Positions 18,021 to 26,335 of a stretch of DNA of 41,723 nucleotides are shown here, piece after piece (position 1 is the first letter of the stretch; each line of letters begins with the position of its first letter). The stretch lies in NCBI GenBank assembly GCA_910589425.1, contig CAJUSZ010000021.1, positions 1 to 41,723 of the forward strand. The letters are read 5' to 3'. The position numbers and the translations under genes are program-made. The notes below the pieces were generated by a model. That model worked only from the letters and a program-made list of their open reading frames with translations, was not told the origin of the DNA and did not search any database. The DNA comes from an uncultured Muribaculaceae bacterium. Lineage in GTDB: Bacteria > Bacteroidota > Bacteroidia > Bacteroidales > Muribaculaceae.

Positions 18021-18028
18021 CAAAATTA
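18021..18028 (-). promoter_or_regulatory. -7 box for riboswitch-btuB-btuG transcript
   Basis: Minus-strand TAATTTTG, a full match to TAnnTTTG, placed so that transcription would start right at the riboswitch 5' end. No clear -33 TTTG. Confidence 0.6.
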
Positions 18029-18074
18029 CAATTTTTTTTTCTAACGCGATGCTTGTGAGTTGAAAAGATTTGTT

Positions 18075-18082
18075 TAATTTTG
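18075..18082 (+). promoter_or_regulatory. -7 box for the GYF_2 gene pair
   Basis: TAATTTTG, with CTTG at 18052-18055 as a one-mismatch -33 box 19 bp upstream; gives a leader of about 50 nt before the ATG at 18138. It is back-to-back with the btuB promoter. Confidence 0.6.
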
Positions 18083-18137
18083 TAGATTGGTTTTCAGAAA
18101 AAAACTCTTTTGAGATAAACGATACAAAACAATTATT

Positions 18138-18878
18138 ATGAACAGCGAATATTATATCATAGAAGGGAAAGAGCGCCGCGGCCCGTTTTCACTGGAGGAT
18201 CTTGCCGGAGCGGGGATTACGGCCGACACCCTTGTGTGGCGGCAGGGGCTTCCCGATTGGGTCAAGGCTTCCGAACTGCCTGAACTTTCGTCAATGCTTA
18301 TTGCGGACGATTCCGCATTCGGAGCGTATGCCCAGACTCCACCCGAGCCATATTTCGCGATGATTGGAAACAGACGCGTAGGACCGTCTGATCCGGCGTC
18401 GCTTGCCGCCGAGGGAATCGGCCCGGACACTCCTGTGTGGCGCAGCGGAATGGGAGACTGGGCGCCGGCTTCCACGCAGCCGGAAGTGATGGCAGCCATA
18501 AATGCATTCAGAAGTTCGGTTCCTCCGTCTGATCCCGGAATGCGGTTCGGCCAGCCACGTTTCGCCCCTGGGCAGCAGGCGTTCCGCGCATCGGGATATG
18601 ATCAGTATTCCACTCCTCATACCAACTGGATGACGTGGGCTATTGTCGGCACGATTGTCGGTTTTCTGTTTTCCTGCATAGGCGTGATTTTCGGAATCAT
18701 CGGTATTGTCCAGGCCAACAAAGCCAATGAGGCATACGCGATGGGAAACACCGTAGGAGGCGAACAGGCTAACAATACAGCGAAGACAATGAGCATAATA
18801 GCGCTTGCCTTTGGTGGAATCGGACTGATCACAACCGTTGTCGGGACAATCACCGGACTTTTCCATTCTGTCTTCTGA
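18138..18878 (+). CDS. Tandem GYF_2-domain protein with CD225/dispanin-like C-terminus
   Basis: 246-aa membrane protein. Two GYF_2-type units occur at about residues 4-50 (YYIIEGKERRGPFSLEDL ... TLVWRQGLPDWVKASE) and 72-120 (YFAMIGNRRVGPSDPASL ... PVWRSGMGDWAPAS). Then a flexible linker and a C-terminal module with two TM helices separated by a short loop: AIVGTIVGFLFSCIGVIFGIIGIVQ, ANKANEAYAMGN, then SIIALAFGGIGLITTVVGTI. That pattern is CD225/dispanin-like. The GYF_2 units probably bind a partner peptide on the cytoplasmic side; the function is unknown. It is followed 6 bp later by a second GYF_2 protein. Confidence 0.85.
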   Translation: MNSEYYIIEGKERRGPFSLEDLAGAGITADTLVWRQGLPDWVKASELPELSSMLIADDSAFGAYAQTPPEPYFAMIGNRRVGPSDPASLAAEGIGPDTPVWRSGMGDWAPASTQPEVMAAINAFRSSVPPSDPGMRFGQPRFAPGQQAFRASGYDQYSTPHTNWMTWAIVGTIVGFLFSCIGVIFGIIGIVQANKANEAYAMGNTVGGEQANNTAKTMSIIALAFGGIGLITTVVGTITGLFHSVF

Positions 18879-18884
18879 TCGGCA

Positions 18885-19463
18885 ATGAGATATTTCGCAA
18901 TGATCGGAGGGGAGCGTCGCGGCCCGTATGAGCTTGACGAGCTTTCCGGAGCTGGGGTGCGCCCGGATACATACGTGTGGTGCAAGACGATGACTGATTG
19001 GCAGCAGGCTCGCGATGTGGCCGAGATATGCCGTCATTTCCGCCGCCAGCTCGCCGGACTTAATATTCCGGAGAAGCAGCCGGCGGAGAATTCTGTGTCA
19101 GAAGATCCTCAGGACAATATCGACACGGTTCCCTTGCGTTTCAGGAACTACGTCAGAAGATCCGGAACGCCAGTCGGGGATCCTCTCCCGGAAGAAAGTG
19201 CCGACCCGGACTCGCCTCCCCGCAGCATGCTGGTGCCGGCAGTGATCGCGACTCTGCTGTGTTTCCCACTTACGGGATTTGTGGCGATCTATTTTGCAAT
19301 AATGACGCGGCGTCTCTGGAAAGAGGGGTTGAAGCCAGGGGAAAATGCCGAGGATTACAGACGCATGTCCCATGACTATGCGCGTCAGACAAAAATGTGG
19401 CTCGGAATCACATTCTTTCTCGGACTCATCTTCATGGCGTTTCTTTATCGTCATTCCGCCTGA
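18885..19463 (+). CDS. GYF_2-domain membrane protein
   Basis: 192 aa. A single N-terminal GYF_2 unit (RYFAMIGGERRGPYELDELSGAG ... TYVWCKTMTDWQQARDV, residues 2-50), a polar linker, then two TM helices (about VPAVIATLLCFPLTGFVAIYF and MWLGITFFLGLIFMAFLY) separated by a charged loop EGLKPGENAEDYRR, again CD225-like in layout. It starts 6 bp after the preceding gene, so the pair is cotranscribed and may form a heteromer. The function is not known. Confidence 0.82.
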   Translation: MRYFAMIGGERRGPYELDELSGAGVRPDTYVWCKTMTDWQQARDVAEICRHFRRQLAGLNIPEKQPAENSVSEDPQDNIDTVPLRFRNYVRRSGTPVGDPLPEESADPDSPPRSMLVPAVIATLLCFPLTGFVAIYFAIMTRRLWKEGLKPGENAEDYRRMSHDYARQTKMWLGITFFLGLIFMAFLYRHSA

Positions 19464-19549
19464 AGAATTCTTGCGGTTTCGGAATTAAGATCCGTAAAAT
19501 TGGTAGTTTATGCAGTGTTTTTGGTAGGATCGGTGATGGGAAACTATTG

Positions 19550-19557
19550 TAATTTTG
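19550..19557 (+). promoter_or_regulatory. -7 box of the CMD-cupin/DUF362/flavodoxin/TonB operon
   Basis: TAATTTTG, full consensus match, giving a leader of about 45 nt before the ATG at 19610. There is no TTTG at -33 spacing (the nearest, 19520-19523, is 26 bp away). The 19464-19549 stretch holds no gene that I can see; AAGAATTCTT at its start is a short palindrome. Confidence 0.55.
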
Positions 19558-19609
19558 CCATTGGAACAGTATTGCGGTTAAAACCCGCTTGATTGAAATT
19601 CCACGCGAT

Positions 19610-20458
19610 ATGAAAAAAACATTAATCATTCTGGCTACAGCACTTATATCTATCAACATGGCAAACTCCAATAATCCGGCCCGGCTTACAGATGGCCCCT
19701 CGGAAATCAAGCAGACAGCAGGACGGGATGCGCTCGGCGGTTTTTCTCCCAAGTTCGCACAGCTCAATGATGACGTGCTTTTCGGAGAGGTGTGGAGCCG
19801 CACCGACAAACTGTCGTTGCGCGACAGAAGTATAGTAACCCTTACCGCATTGGTCAGCAGCGGTATAATTGACAGCTCGCTCTCGTATCATCTTCAGGAA
19901 GCTAAGAAAAACGGCGTTACGCGCACCGAGATAGCCGAGATTCTCACGCAGGTGGCGTTCTATGCCGGATGGCCCAAAGCATGGGGCGCTTTCCGTCAGG
20001 CGACAGAGGTGTGGAAAGAGATCTCTCCAGCCGACGATTCGAAGACGAAATTCGAGCAGGAACTGATATTTCCTATCGGGAGTCCAAACACTGCATACGC
20101 CAAATATTTCATAGGCAACAGCTATATCCATCCGGTAACCAACGTCGGCGTCAATATGTCGAATGTAACTTTCGAGCCTGGTTGCCGCAACAACTGGCAC
20201 ATACATCATGCCTCCAAAGGCGGAGGCCAGCTGCTTATATGCGTGGCTGGTGAAGGATGGTATCAGGAAGAGGGTAAACCCGCTGTCAGGATGCGCCCTG
20301 GCGATGTCGTGAATATTCCCGCCAATGTGAAGCACTGGCATGGGGCGACAAAAGACCACTGGTTCTCACATCTCGCCATGGAAGTCCCGGGAGAGGGAAT
20401 GTCGAATGAATGGCTTGAGCCGGTGGACGATGATCAATACAGCCGGCTGCCGGAATAA
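19610..20458 (+). CDS. Exported carboxymuconolactone decarboxylase-cupin fusion
   Basis: 282 aa. After a signal-like segment (residues 1-19) comes a CMD/AhpD-type helical domain (about 45-135; LSLRDRSIVTLTALVSSG, ... YHLQEAKKNGVTRTEIAEILTQVAFYAGWPKAW) without the AhpD CxxC pair, then a cupin (about 170-262) with metal-ligand histidines in WHIHH (196-200) and KHWHG (241-245). The fused family is widespread near AraC regulators, aldo/keto reductases and flavodoxins, as here; reactions are not established. The ATG at 19610 is the signal-peptide start; an upstream Met at 19589 is unlikely. It heads a four-gene operon. Confidence 0.88.
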   Translation: MKKTLIILATALISINMANSNNPARLTDGPSEIKQTAGRDALGGFSPKFAQLNDDVLFGEVWSRTDKLSLRDRSIVTLTALVSSGIIDSSLSYHLQEAKKNGVTRTEIAEILTQVAFYAGWPKAWGAFRQATEVWKEISPADDSKTKFEQELIFPIGSPNTAYAKYFIGNSYIHPVTNVGVNMSNVTFEPGCRNNWHIHHASKGGGQLLICVAGEGWYQEEGKPAVRMRPGDVVNIPANVKHWHGATKDHWFSHLAMEVPGEGMSNEWLEPVDDDQYSRLPE

Positions 20459-20491
20459 TCCATGTTCTAATCAAAGAAACAAACACCGAAT

Positions 20492-21445
20492 ATGAAAAAT
20501 ATACTTCTGACAATTCTTGTCGCCCTCGGATGCGTGTCGGTTTCGGCCCAGTCGACCGTTTATCTTACCCGGGAAATCTCACCGGAAGCTCTTGTGAAAA
20601 TCTACAAATCTCTCGGGCGTCCTGCTGATGGACATCGTGTGGCGGTGAAGATCAGCACAGGCGAAGCGGGCAATCCCAATTATCTCAGTCCCGAACTGAT
20701 CCGCAATCTCGTCGACAGCGTGCGCGGGACAATAGTGGAGTGCAACACAGCCTACGGCGGCAAGCGCAACACATTCGACGCCCACTGGCAGACGGTGCGC
20801 GAACATGGATTTGACTCAATCGCTCCGGTAGATCTGATGGACGAGGAGGGACAGATGAAGATACCGGTGCGCGACAAGCGTCATATAAAGTACGACATTG
20901 TGGGCGATCATCTGCCCCGTTACACATATATGGTTAATCTCTCGCATTTCAAGGGACATCCGATGGGTGGCTACGGAGGTGCGCTTAAAAACGCGAGCAT
21001 CGGTGTAGCCTCGGCCGACGGCAAAGCCTATATCCATTCCGCAGGCAAGCACGATAAAGTCGACGGTCTATGGCAGAACATAGCCGAACAGGACGCTTTT
21101 CTGGAGTCGATGGCATCCGCGGCTCAGGGCGTGGCGGATTATTTCGGTGATAATATCGTTTATATCAACGTCATGAACAATATGTCGGTGGATTGTGATT
21201 GTTCGGCTCATCCGGAAGATGTGAAGCTTGCGGATTACGGCATTCTTGCATCGACCGATCCTGTGGCGCTCGACAAGGCATGCTGCGATATAATATTCAA
21301 TATGACACCGTCGGAAGGCAACGACAACGCGCCTATGAAAGAGCGCATCAGCAGCCGGCACGGCCTGCATACGATCGAACATGCCGAAGCGATCGGCCTC
21401 GGTTCGCAGAAATATGTGATAGTGGATCTTGATAAACACAAATAA
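20492..21445 (+). CDS. Exported DUF362 protein
   Basis: 317 aa with a signal peptide ending SVSAQS. DUF362 features include MVNLSHFKGHPMGGYGGALKN and CDCSAHPEDVKLADYGILAS with TDPVALDKACCDII. The Cys-x-Cys plus Cys-Cys pattern would suit metal or Fe-S binding, and related proteins are often fused to ferredoxin domains, though no classical 4Fe-4S ferredoxin motif is present. The 33-bp gap from the upstream gene and 10 bp to the flavodoxin suggest one transcript. The catalytic role is unknown; a periplasmic redox partner is an inference. Confidence 0.85.
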   Translation: MKNILLTILVALGCVSVSAQSTVYLTREISPEALVKIYKSLGRPADGHRVAVKISTGEAGNPNYLSPELIRNLVDSVRGTIVECNTAYGGKRNTFDAHWQTVREHGFDSIAPVDLMDEEGQMKIPVRDKRHIKYDIVGDHLPRYTYMVNLSHFKGHPMGGYGGALKNASIGVASADGKAYIHSAGKHDKVDGLWQNIAEQDAFLESMASAAQGVADYFGDNIVYINVMNNMSVDCDCSAHPEDVKLADYGILASTDPVALDKACCDIIFNMTPSEGNDNAPMKERISSRHGLHTIEHAEAIGLGSQKYVIVDLDKHK

Positions 21446-21455
21446 ACACAGCCGT

Positions 21456-22040
21456 ATGAAAATTAAGAAACCGGTATATATAGTTTTTTTCATGGCATTG
21501 TTAATTTCTTTGTCGGCATGTGCGATGGGGATCAAGCAGCAGGCTTCCGCCGGACAAGATAAAAAAGATAGCAGAACGGTTGTGGTATATTTCTCTGCCA
21601 CGGGGACTACACGCAATGTCGCCGGAAAACTTGCAGCCGCGACCGGGGCGGATCTGTATGAGATCCAGCCCGAGACTCCATACACCGACGCCGATCTGGA
21701 TTGGAGAGATGACAATTCCAGGAGCAGCCGGGAGATGCATGATCCCGGTTCGAGACCTGCCATAAAGGGTGAAATAAAGGATCTGTCTCGTTATGACGTG
21801 GTCTTTATCGGATACCCGATATGGTGGTATACAAATCCGACCATAATAAATACGTTTATCGAGACTCATGAACTTGAGGGTAAGCGGCTTGTGCCATTTG
21901 CCACATCCGGAGGCAGCGCTATCGACAAGAGCTGTGATGATCTGCGGAAAGCCTATCCGACGCTCAACTGGGAAAAGGGGCGGCTGCTCAATGATGTAGA
22001 TGGCAAGGATCTTGAGGATTGGGGGAATTCATTCAAATAA
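21456..22040 (+). CDS. Lipoprotein flavodoxin
   Basis: 194-aa flavodoxin-fold protein carrying an SPII signal with Cys22 (SLSAC). The FMN phosphate loop is VYFSATGTTRNVA, followed by conserved YDVVFIGYPIWWYTNPTIINTFIE, where the Trp pair lies over the flavin in relatives. Ordinary flavodoxins are cytoplasmic; lipidation would place this one at a membrane facing the periplasm or cell surface. The start at 21456 gives the signal peptide; a Met at 21429 would overlap DUF362. It lies 10 bp after DUF362 and 17 bp before the TonB receptor, likely a functional set. Confidence 0.9.
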   Translation: MKIKKPVYIVFFMALLISLSACAMGIKQQASAGQDKKDSRTVVVYFSATGTTRNVAGKLAAATGADLYEIQPETPYTDADLDWRDDNSRSSREMHDPGSRPAIKGEIKDLSRYDVVFIGYPIWWYTNPTIINTFIETHELEGKRLVPFATSGGSAIDKSCDDLRKAYPTLNWEKGRLLNDVDGKDLEDWGNSFK

Positions 22041-22057
22041 CGAGTGTTGTGTCCGGC

Positions 22058-23923
22058 ATGAAAGGAATTCTCATATTATCGGCTTTGGCATGTGTGTCCG
22101 GCCATGCTATGGCCAAAGATGCGTCAGAACCAGACTCGGTGCGTGTACTCGATGAGGTGGTAGTGGCCGAATCTTCGGCAAAAGCTCCTGTGGCGTTGTT
22201 GCCGCTCGATGTGAGGATAATAGGACAGGATGAGATTGATGACAGTCCTGAGTCGAATCTGCTTCCGCTGCTCCAGAACCGCATTCCGGGAATGTTCGTA
22301 ACCGAACGCGGGCTCGCGGGCTACGGCGTCAGCGGAGGGGCAGCCGGATCCGTAAACATACGCGGTGTCGGTGGAGGGAACAAGGTTCTTTTTCTTATCG
22401 ACGGTCAGCCGCAATGGGCCGGTGTCTTCGGACATTCACTGCCGGATACTTATGTAACGAACGACGTCAGCCGTGTGGAAGTCGTCAGCGGCCCCTCGTC
22501 CCTGCTTTATGGCTCGGGGGCGATGGGCGGGTCTGTCAATCTGATTACACGCGAAGCCGACGGGAAAGGATTCCACGGATCGCTGCGTGCCTCAGGGGGA
22601 AGTTACGGAACCCAACGGTATAACGCGAGGGCTGGATATGGAGATGGCAGATGGAATGCATTCATGGCTGCAAGCTATGAATCGACCAGAGGAAACAGAA
22701 AGGGGATGGACTATTGGCTATCAAACCAGTTTGCATCTTTATCATATAAGATTTCGGATCATTGGAAGACCGGAGCCAACATTACACTGACAGAGACAAA
22801 GGCCGACAATCCCGGTCCGGCAGGGATGTCCCAGCCGCTCGGGATGTGGACAAAAATGTTCCGCACCACAGCCTCGGTCTTTGTCAAAAACCATTATGCC
22901 ATATCGTCGGGCGGCATCCAGGCATATTATAACTGGGGAAAACATAAGATCGACGACGGTCTCAGCAATGGGCGTCCGCGCGACTATCTTTTCAATTCAA
23001 AAGATTACAATATCGGGGTAACTGCCTACCAGACAGTCAGGCCGTGGAGCGGAAACGACCTCAGCGCCGGGTTCGACTTCAAACATTGGGGAGGCGAGGC
23101 ATGGAACGAAAGCAAAGACGGCTCCGGCAGGAAGGAGATTGTGGACAGGCATGTGAACGAGATAGCGGGTTACGCAATGATGCAGCAGTCGCTCTGGCGA
23201 GGCAGGATAAGCCTTAACGCCGGCGTCAGGCTTGAGCATTCGTCGCAGTTCGGGAATCAATGGATTCCTCAGGCCGGTTTCATTGTCAGGCCTACAGCCC
23301 CAAGCCGTATCAAATTCAGCTACGGCAAGGGATTCCGTTCCCCCAACATAAGGGAATTATACATGTACGGACCCCGGAATCCGGAGCTTAATCCTGAATC
23401 CATGGAAAATTATGAAGTGGAGATGCGTCAGTGGTTCTGCGGGGGTAAGGTCAATATCGGTCTGGCGCTTTTCTATATCAACGGCGATGATATGATCCAG
23501 ACGGTCATCTCCGGCGGCTCACCACAGAATGTGAACACCGGTAAATTTATAAACAAGGGGTTTGAAGTGGATGCGACCTACAGGATCGACGAAAACTGGT
23601 CGCTGACAGCAAACTACGCGTATCTGCACACGTCGGCCAGAATCCTTGCCGCGCCACGAAACAAACTGTTTGGAGAAGTTAGCTACACTCCGGGCCGGTG
23701 GCAATTTTCCGTAGACGTGATGTCAGTATGGGATATGCTGACTGAGCAATCATCCGAGAACTATGCCTTGCTCAACGCGCGTGTGGCATATACATTCCCG
23801 TTTTCCAAACCTTTGACATTGTTTGCCAAAGGAGAAAACCTTACCGCTACGGAATATCAGATCAACTACGGATTCCCAATGCCGCGTGCCACAGTCATGG
23901 CAGGCGCTGAATGGAGATTCTGA
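22058..23923 (+). CDS. TonB-dependent outer-membrane receptor
   Basis: 621 aa. A signal peptide (about 1-19, ending HAMA), then a plug (about 40-165: LLPLLQNRIPGMFVTERG, VNIRGVGGGNKVLFLIDGQP, VEVVSGPSSLLYGSGAMGG) and a barrel ending AEWRF. It lacks the SusC-type N-terminal extension, so it is of the siderophore/heme/vitamin class (FepA/CirA/BtuB-like), not a glycan SusC. Ligand not identifiable; no riboswitch or SusD partner. It is the last gene of the exported-redox operon, so the ligand may be reduced in the periplasm after uptake. It ends 16 bp before the convergent Nim-like gene. Confidence 0.92.
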   Translation: MKGILILSALACVSGHAMAKDASEPDSVRVLDEVVVAESSAKAPVALLPLDVRIIGQDEIDDSPESNLLPLLQNRIPGMFVTERGLAGYGVSGGAAGSVNIRGVGGGNKVLFLIDGQPQWAGVFGHSLPDTYVTNDVSRVEVVSGPSSLLYGSGAMGGSVNLITREADGKGFHGSLRASGGSYGTQRYNARAGYGDGRWNAFMAASYESTRGNRKGMDYWLSNQFASLSYKISDHWKTGANITLTETKADNPGPAGMSQPLGMWTKMFRTTASVFVKNHYAISSGGIQAYYNWGKHKIDDGLSNGRPRDYLFNSKDYNIGVTAYQTVRPWSGNDLSAGFDFKHWGGEAWNESKDGSGRKEIVDRHVNEIAGYAMMQQSLWRGRISLNAGVRLEHSSQFGNQWIPQAGFIVRPTAPSRIKFSYGKGFRSPNIRELYMYGPRNPELNPESMENYEVEMRQWFCGGKVNIGLALFYINGDDMIQTVISGGSPQNVNTGKFINKGFEVDATYRIDENWSLTANYAYLHTSARILAAPRNKLFGEVSYTPGRWQFSVDVMSVWDMLTEQSSENYALLNARVAYTFPFSKPLTLFAKGENLTATEYQINYGFPMPRATVMAGAEWRF

Positions 23924-23939
23924 TCGGCAGCGACGATGC

Positions 23940-24425
23940 TTATTCAGATGCGCGGATCAGTTCGATAGCCTCTTTGCCTGATATTTCAAGGATCTTCATG
24001 CGCAGTATGCTGACGTGGCCGAGGCATCTCTCTATCTCGGCCGACGGATCGATCCCGGGGGAGTATTTACCGCATAGCAGTCTCAGCCCTTTGAGAATCC
24101 CTTCTGTATCAGAAATTATCTCAACGCATCCGCTTGCAATGACGCTGCGGAAATATGTGGTGAATTCTCCGGGTACGATATGGTCTTGATCGACCACGCA
24201 GAAAGAACAGCGCGGTTCAGCTCTGATACAGTCAATCTTATGCCCCTGGATGGCGCTGTGGAAATAGATATATCCATCCCGGTCAAAAACATAGCTGACA
24301 GGGACACCGTATGGTTCCCCATCGCTGTCGATAAGCGACAGCACACCGTTGGTTCCCTTTTCAAGCACTCCGACCGCAGCTTCCGAAGGGAGCTGCTGCC
24401 TGAATCTACGCATCTTGTGTCTCAT
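23940..24425 (-). CDS. Pyridoxamine 5'-phosphate oxidase-family (Nim-like) flavoprotein
   Basis: 161-aa split-barrel FMN protein. The start MRRFRQQLPSEAAVGVLEKG, the strand GVPVSYVFDRDGYIYFHSA, GHKIDCI and CSFCVVDQDHIVPGEFTTYFRSV match the Nim/PNPOx-like cluster that includes NimA-type nitroimidazole reductases. Intact length for the group. Probably a cytoplasmic reductase; drug resistance cannot be inferred, since many Nim relatives do not confer it. It lies 10 bp after the SugE-like gene, in one transcript. Confidence 0.88.
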   Translation of the reverse strand: MRHKMRRFRQQLPSEAAVGVLEKGTNGVLSLIDSDGEPYGVPVSYVFDRDGYIYFHSAIQGHKIDCIRAEPRCSFCVVDQDHIVPGEFTTYFRSVIASGCVEIISDTEGILKGLRLLCGKYSPGIDPSAEIERCLGHVSILRMKILEISGKEAIELIRASE

Positions 24426-24435
24426 GTTTCAAATT

Positions 24436-24756
24436 TCAAAGCATTTTCAGCCCTACGATCGATAGAATCAGGGTTATGATGAAGAATATCCGCCAGAACG
24501 AGGCCGGCTCATTGAAGAATATGATTCCTACGGCTACAGCCCCGACAGCTCCTATACCGGTCCATACGGGATATACCGTGCCGAGAGGGATGGTTCTTGA
24601 AGCCTTGGCCATCAGAAACATGCTTAATGCCAACGATGAGAGAAATCCGCCCCACCACAAGTATTGGACCATGTCTGTGGCAGTCTTCGTCTTGCCCAGG
24701 CAGAATGTGAAGCATACTTCCATCAGTCCTGCGACTATGAGGTAAAACCAGCTCAT
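24436..24756 (-). CDS. SMR-family exporter, SugE/Gdx type
   Basis: 106-aa four-TM small multidrug resistance protein. The essential membrane Glu is at residue 13 (IVAGLMEVCF). TVYPVWTGIGAVGAVAVGIIFFNEPAS is close to the SugE/Gdx signature TAYAVWTGIGAVGA, favouring a guanidinium exporter over an EmrE-type drug pump. SMR proteins work as dual-topology dimers, and only one subunit is encoded here. No guanidine riboswitch fits the short leader. Divergent from the Crp-type regulator. Confidence 0.88.
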   Translation of the reverse strand: MSWFYLIVAGLMEVCFTFCLGKTKTATDMVQYLWWGGFLSSLALSMFLMAKASRTIPLGTVYPVWTGIGAVGAVAVGIIFFNEPASFWRIFFIITLILSIVGLKML

Positions 24757-24769
24757 GATTTTTTTGCTG

Positions 24770-24826
24770 CAAAGTTATGTGGATTTTATGAAATGTCTGT
24801 TTACAATTGATAATTTCGTAACTTTG
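24770..24826. promoter_or_regulatory. Divergent promoters between sugE-like and crp-like genes
   Basis: Minus-strand TAACTTTG (24770-24777) serves the SMR gene and ends 13 bases before its ATG (24756). Plus-strand TAACTTTG (24819-24826) serves the regulator. Both are full consensus and both give very short leaders; the 41 bp between is AT-rich. Neither has a TTTG box. Confidence 0.6.
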
Positions 24827-24848
24827 CCTTATGGAATTGAAGGAGATA

Positions 24849-25439
24849 ATGAATAATATCCATCCATTGTCTGCCGGGTCAATGGAATTGATCTCGGATG
24901 AGGCGGATAGAATATGTGTGGGTAAAAATGAAATAATCATTTCAGCCGGCAGGATTTGCCGCCATGTCTATTTTGTAGCTGAGGGTGTGGTAAGAGCTTT
25001 CTACCGTACACGAGGCCGCGACATAACGTTCTGGATCGGGGAAGAGGGATCGGTAGCTTTGTCGATGCAAAGTTATGTCAATGGCCGCGCCGGTTACGAG
25101 ACAATCTCCACTCTGGAGGATTGCGTTTTGTTCAGAATCTCCATTGAATCGCTAAACCGTTTGTATAGCCGGAATATAGATCTTGCCAATTGGGGACGGA
25201 AATTTGCCGAGAAGGAGATACTGAGAGCGGAAAAGTCGCTGATTCCACAACTGTTTGCCACCGGCCGAGAACGATATGAGGCCTTGCTGGCAGAACAGCC
25301 GGGATTGCTCAACCGCATACCGTTGGAGGTCATCGCCACCTATCTCGGGATGACGCCTGTAAGCCTGAGCCGCATAAGGGGGCAGATTGTGGAAAATACG
25401 AATCATACCCGGGATCCCATGAGTGCGAAATCATCTTGA
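24849..25439 (+). CDS. Crp/Fnr-family transcriptional regulator
   Basis: 196 aa. An N-terminal cyclic-nucleotide-binding-like barrel (GKNEIIISAGRICRHVYFVAEGVVRAFY, GEEGSVALSMQSYV) and a C-terminal helix-turn-helix (IPLEVIATYLGMTPVSLSRIRG). Cys residues are not in an Fnr Fe-S pattern. I choose ATG 24849 because AGGAG (24841-24845) sits just upstream, an unusual Shine-Dalgarno for this phylum; the Met at 24831 begins 5 nt after the -7 box and would be leaderless. Such regulators in Bacteroidetes often sense stress ligands. It is divergent from the SMR/Nim pair and likely controls it. Confidence 0.87.
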   Translation: MNNIHPLSAGSMELISDEADRICVGKNEIIISAGRICRHVYFVAEGVVRAFYRTRGRDITFWIGEEGSVALSMQSYVNGRAGYETISTLEDCVLFRISIESLNRLYSRNIDLANWGRKFAEKEILRAEKSLIPQLFATGRERYEALLAEQPGLLNRIPLEVIATYLGMTPVSLSRIRGQIVENTNHTRDPMSAKSS

Positions 25440-25449
25440 TTAGGGATTT

Positions 25450-26304
25450 TCATAGCCTGCCGGTTTTCCGCTGCAAGTTTCTGTATTGGATGGGGGATAG
25501 GCCGGTTTGTTTTCTGAACACGCGGCATAGATATGATGGATCGTCGTAGTGTAGCCGTCCGGCGATCTCCTTCACCGTCAGGTCTGTGGTGTCGAGAAGC
25601 ATTTTCACGACAATCCCAAGCTGGATGCTGATCTGTTGCTTTGCCGTAACTCCCAGATTTCTTTTTGCTATAATATTCAGATAATTAGGTGTAATGTTCA
25701 GTCTCTTGGCATAAAAGGCCACATCGTGCCGATGAGTGTAATATCGGTTGACTAATCCGAGGAATTCATTGACTATCACCCATGCCCGGTTCTTCGGTGG
25801 GTTGATTCCTGACAATCCGCTATGGGATTCAACTTGTTCGGCCATTATCATCATAAAATTCTCAGTCTCGTTGTGCAGAGCTTTCCAGGCAGTGATTTCC
25901 GAACAATTGTCCGCTATCCATTCAAGCGAGTCGAACCATCTGTTCACGACAACATCAAGATCATTGCTGAGTCTGAAAACCGGATATGAATAAATGTGTT
26001 CCCAAAAGCGGTTTGAGGTGATCAGAAAGAAAATATCCTGCGTGGTATCAAAATCCAGAATAATGAATCTCGCCTCGAAGTCATCGGACACTTCGACGGG
26101 TACGGCAACCATGTCAAAGACAAAGAAGGCTATATGTCTTCTTGACATTGTGAACCGACGGGAATTTACTGTGATGCAAGCTTTCCCGCGCGTACATAGC
26201 ATTATCCTGCATCCTTTGGTGGGGATCGGATGTCCATGTTTCCATTCTTTGCCGTCAGTCGTGCCTGTCGTATAATGTGGTGTGGTTTCCGGATTTATTT
26301 CCAT
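25450..26304 (-). CDS. AraC-family transcriptional regulator
   Basis: 284 aa. An N-terminal cupin-like sensing half (KGCRIMLCTRGKACITVNSRRF) and C-terminal AraC domain with two HTH units (FYAKRLNITPNYLNIIAKRNLGV and VKEIAGRLHYDDPSYLCRVFRKQTGLSPIQYR). It is divergent from the MATE exporter gene and converges on the Crp-type gene with a 10-bp gap, so the MATE gene is its likely target. A 7-bp inverted repeat in the shared intergenic region is a candidate operator. Confidence 0.9.
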   Translation of the reverse strand: MEINPETTPHYTTGTTDGKEWKHGHPIPTKGCRIMLCTRGKACITVNSRRFTMSRRHIAFFVFDMVAVPVEVSDDFEARFIILDFDTTQDIFFLITSNRFWEHIYSYPVFRLSNDLDVVVNRWFDSLEWIADNCSEITAWKALHNETENFMMIMAEQVESHSGLSGINPPKNRAWVIVNEFLGLVNRYYTHRHDVAFYAKRLNITPNYLNIIAKRNLGVTAKQQISIQLGIVVKMLLDTTDLTVKEIAGRLHYDDPSYLCRVFRKQTGLSPIQYRNLQRKTGRL

Positions 26305-26335
26305 AGCCGTTGGTCCCGTTGATTGAATTGTGGTG

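Noticed and set aside
19622..20359. Minus-strand frame opposite the CMD-cupin gene
   Set aside because: Shadow of a gene with clear domains.
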